A stretch of 64,000 nt of DNA from Chryseobacterium sp. OSA05B (lineage in GTDB: Bacteria > Bacteroidota > Bacteroidia > Flavobacteriales > Weeksellaceae), in NCBI RefSeq assembly GCF_019970065.1, contig NZ_JAHXYH010000002.1, positions 62,001 to 126,000 of the forward strand, read 5' to 3'. A model generated the notes under the pieces. It searched no databases and had not been told where the DNA came from. It worked only from the letters and a program-made list of their open reading frames with translations. Shown piece after piece: positions 63,062-64,000 of this stretch (its first letter is position 1; every line of letters starts with the position of its first letter). Position numbers and translations under genes: made by a program.

Positions 63062-64000
63062 GCAGAAATTTATAGACAAATTCCTGATCGCATTTATGAT
63101 CCTGGCGGTGTTTAAGATCATTGGCATAGGAGCACAATTATTTCACGAAAGCATTTGGAGTGTTGTAGGGACGCTGGCTATTTTCCTTGTGGTAGCTTTT
63201 ATTATCATGATTGTAATCACTGCGCTGAAAGATAAAGAACAGAACAGGAATAATTCTGGCAGAAGGGGTTCCAGCGGCGGAAATTTCTACCTTGAAGCTT
63301 CTTTGTTTGACAGGATTCGAAGTAAGTATGAAGAACTTGCCGAAAAATATATCGCGGAAAACGATTACAAAAAAGCGGCTAAAGTATATATGAATCTCCT
63401 TCAGGATCATTTCCGCGGGGCGAAAACACTGGAAGAAGGCGGTTTCTACAATGAAGCGGCAGCGGTATATCTGAAAAAACTAAACAATAAATCAGAAGCC
63501 GCATCATGCTATGAAAAAGCCAAACAGTACAAAAAGGCAATCGACTTGTACAAAGAACTCCAGCAGAAAGAAAAAGTAGGAGATCTTTACCGGGAAATTA
63601 GTGATATAAAAAATGCACATATCTATTATCAGATGGTTGCAGATGATTATACAGGCAATAATCAAATGGTAAAAGCCTCTTTGGTATACAGCAAAAAAAT
63701 GGAACAGCTGGAAGAAGCCCAGAAAATCCTGCTGAAAGGCTGGGAGGAAGATAAAGATGCCTTCAACTGTCTGAATAATTATTTCGCCAATGTTTTTGAT
63801 GTCGGAAAACTGGAAACTGAAATCCGGAAGCTTTATCAGAAAACACCTTCCTATAAAAAGACGACCTATCTTGAAGCAATGAAACATGAGTTTAAAAAAG
63901 ATCCCAAACTGCAGCCTGTAACACGAAGTATAGCGTACGAGATTATTGCAGAAAAAGTAGGTACCCGTTCTGAGATCATCAATGAACTGAAATATTTTAA
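63054..64000 (+). CDS. Membrane-anchored TPR-like protein (partial, C-terminus cut by window edge)
   Basis: An ATG at 63054 opens a frame that runs to the right edge, 315 codons. Two membrane helices lie near residues 10-30 and 36-57. From about residue 75, tandem helical hairpins with a TPR look follow: AEKYIAENDYKKAAKVYMNL, EEGGFYNEAAAVYLKKL, YEKAKQYKKAIDLYKEL and DYTGNNQMVKASLVYSKKM. It starts 8 bp before the end of the previous gene, so it belongs to the operon. It is probably a scaffold subunit. Length and further genes lie outside the window. Confidence 0.72.
   Translation, partial: MNKQKFIDKFLIAFMILAVFKIIGIGAQLFHESIWSVVGTLAIFLVVAFIIMIVITALKDKEQNRNNSGRRGSSGGNFYLEASLFDRIRSKYEELAEKYIAENDYKKAAKVYMNLLQDHFRGAKTLEEGGFYNEAAAVYLKKLNNKSEAASCYEKAKQYKKAIDLYKELQQKEKVGDLYREISDIKNAHIYYQMVADDYTGNNQMVKASLVYSKKMEQLEEAQKILLKGWEEDKDAFNCLNNYFANVFDVGKLETEIRKLYQKTPSYKKTTYLEAMKHEFKKDPKLQPVTRSIAYEIIAEKVGTRSEIINELKYF

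Overview
The window looks like a chromosome segment of a Flavobacteriia member, most likely Chryseobacterium or a close relative. The reasons are the low-GC coding style, the lack of Shine-Dalgarno sequences, promoter-like TAnnTTTG -7 boxes, two type IX secretion cargo proteins, a TonB-type barrel, a short NuoG, a family of MKNLKK...GG leader peptides, and degenerate 7-bp repeats in many spacers. No name can be proved without a search.

Layout. 1-8.6 kb: a truncated lipoprotein phosphoesterase/beta-barrel fusion, an HD-PycTM membrane protein with a bestrophin channel, a GAF protein and a small membrane protein. 8.8-23.2 kb: a complete minus-strand nuoABCDEF-[outer-membrane-like gene]-GHIJKLMN operon for respiratory complex I, with a promoter before nuoA and a terminator after nuoN. 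23.3-34.7 kb: housekeeping genes (GNAT-like protein, YugP protease, IMPACT family, ribD, DUF349, aroE, a secreted endonuclease I, an FtsX-like permease, rbfA, methylmalonyl-CoA epimerase) plus two six-cysteine double-glycine peptides. 34.8-40.7 kb: a tRNA followed by a visibly more A/T-rich island. It holds a minimal Rhs-core protein with a variable C-terminal region, a lipoprotein behind it, and two related secreted SirB1/transglutaminase-like proteins, and it ends at a gene remnant next to 7-bp repeats. 40.8-47.2 kb: surface and secreted proteins, a third six-cysteine peptide and a metallo-beta-lactamase-fold hydrolase.

47.4-54.0 kb is the most unusual part. A DUF434 (PIN/NYN-like) protein, an unknown protein, a zinc-knuckle/SDR fusion, a 141-aa protein, a beta-solenoid protein, a small basic protein and a TatD nuclease all run on the plus strand. 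Four tRNA-like RNA genes sit between them in two pairs. These keep the acceptor stem, D arm and T arm of tRNA but have weak or irregular anticodon arms. 55.8-64 kb: a tightly overlapping operon with a MoxR AAA+ ATPase, a vWA/beta-propeller protein and several unknown or membrane partners. It resembles the MoxR-vWA-beta-propeller (bpX) ternary systems and runs off the right edge.

Working model (inference). Complex I and the middle block are core genome. The 34.9-40.7 kb block is an accessory toxin-type cassette. The 47.4-64 kb block is a candidate RNA-centred stress or conflict locus: tRNA mimics with a putative RNase and TatD, beside an NTP-driven MoxR-vWA system.
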